Below, piece by piece: positions 11,948 to 12,069 of a stretch of 12,069 nt of DNA. Under the pieces are notes generated by a model. The model was not told the origin of the DNA. It saw only the letters and a list, made by a program, of their open reading frames with translations, and did not search any database. The stretch lies in contig JAEDOK010000044.1 of assembly GCA_016302005.1 (NCBI GenBank), forward strand, positions 1-12,069, in the 5' to 3' direction. The translations under genes and the position numbers were made by a program. Origin of the DNA: Oscillospiraceae bacterium (GTDB lineage Bacteria; Bacillota_A; Clostridia; Oscillospirales; Oscillospiraceae). Within the stretch, counting starts at the first letter, position 1; every line of letters begins with the position of its first letter.

Positions 11948-12069
11948 TTATTGCGCGGCGTTTTTGAGGATGCACTTTAGCGTGCGGACGCAGGCTTCCA
12001 TGTCCTCAATGGGGACATATTCGAATCTGCCGTGGTAGTTTTCACCGCCGGTGAACAGGTTCGGGCAGG
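11948..12069 (-). CDS. pepT: Peptidase T (tripeptide aminopeptidase), C-terminal end only
   Basis: Cytosolic zinc tripeptidase of the M20B family that releases the N-terminal residue of tripeptides. Only the last 39 residues are present; the gene continues beyond the right edge of the window. They begin [19 protein letters not shown] and end KNAAQ, followed by TAA (11950-11948). The N-[LI]-F-T-G-G-x-N-[FY]-H-G signature, followed by E[FY]xxxExMEA, is the characteristic C-terminal block of PepT; its His is a metal-site region residue in the family. No frameshift is seen in the visible part. It is convergent with the XRE regulator, with the repeat block between them. Confidence 0.88.
   Translation of the reverse strand, partial: CPNLFTGGENYHGRFEYVPIEDMEACVRTLKCILKNAAQ

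Overview
The window looks like chromosomal DNA from a low-to-moderate-GC anaerobic Firmicute of the class Clostridia, most likely a gut Oscillospirales-type bacterium. The reasons are strong AGGAGG-type ribosome binding sites on most genes, SLH (S-layer homology) cell-wall anchoring, a DUF896/YnzC protein, a BaiN/YhiN-type flavoprotein beside a COG2509-type flavoprotein, and intergenic repeats of the kind common in that order. The taxonomic call is inference. No rRNA, tRNA, CRISPR array, intact transposase or phage gene was seen.

Layout. From 1 to 136 there is a large bulged hairpin and a strong terminator-like hairpin. From 141 to 7272 every gene is on the minus strand. A trkA-trkH potassium uptake operon has its own promoter. 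It is preceded by a PAP2-family membrane phosphatase gene with its own promoter. Further upstream is a two-gene operon of a GtrA-family membrane protein and a secreted SLH-anchored metallophosphoesterase. Then come two small envelope proteins of unknown function, one membrane-anchored and one a lipoprotein. A DUF1294 membrane protein gene (+) diverges from the lipoprotein gene and converges on a DUF896 gene (-), the two sharing one 16-bp bidirectional terminator. From 7936 to 10721 (+) two FAD-dependent oxidoreductases overlap by ATGA. They are followed by an XRE-type regulator with two C-terminal membrane segments and a terminator. From about 11433 to 11947 there is no gene, only repeat structure: a 313-bp MITE-like unit with 25-nt imperfect terminal inverted repeats, an internal 48-bp tandem duplication, and a run of small hairpins. 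The last 122 bases are the C-terminal end of a peptidase T gene (-).

How the genes work together. TrkA and TrkH are gate and channel of one K+ uptake system. The GtrA protein, the SLH phosphoesterase and the PAP2 phosphatase all point to the cell envelope and its phosphate or polyprenyl-phosphate chemistry, but only GtrA and the phosphoesterase are clearly cotranscribed. The two flavoproteins are translationally coupled and probably function in the same process, whose substrates are unknown.

I did not find a convincing new multi-gene system. The points most worth a second look are the MITE-like repeat unit, a consensus promoter buried in the lipobox codons of a divergent gene, the bulged hairpin at the left edge, and the pair of back-to-back promoters with an inverted repeat near 7843-7908. 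Promoters were read by eye as -35/-10 matches with 16-17 bp spacing and are predictions.
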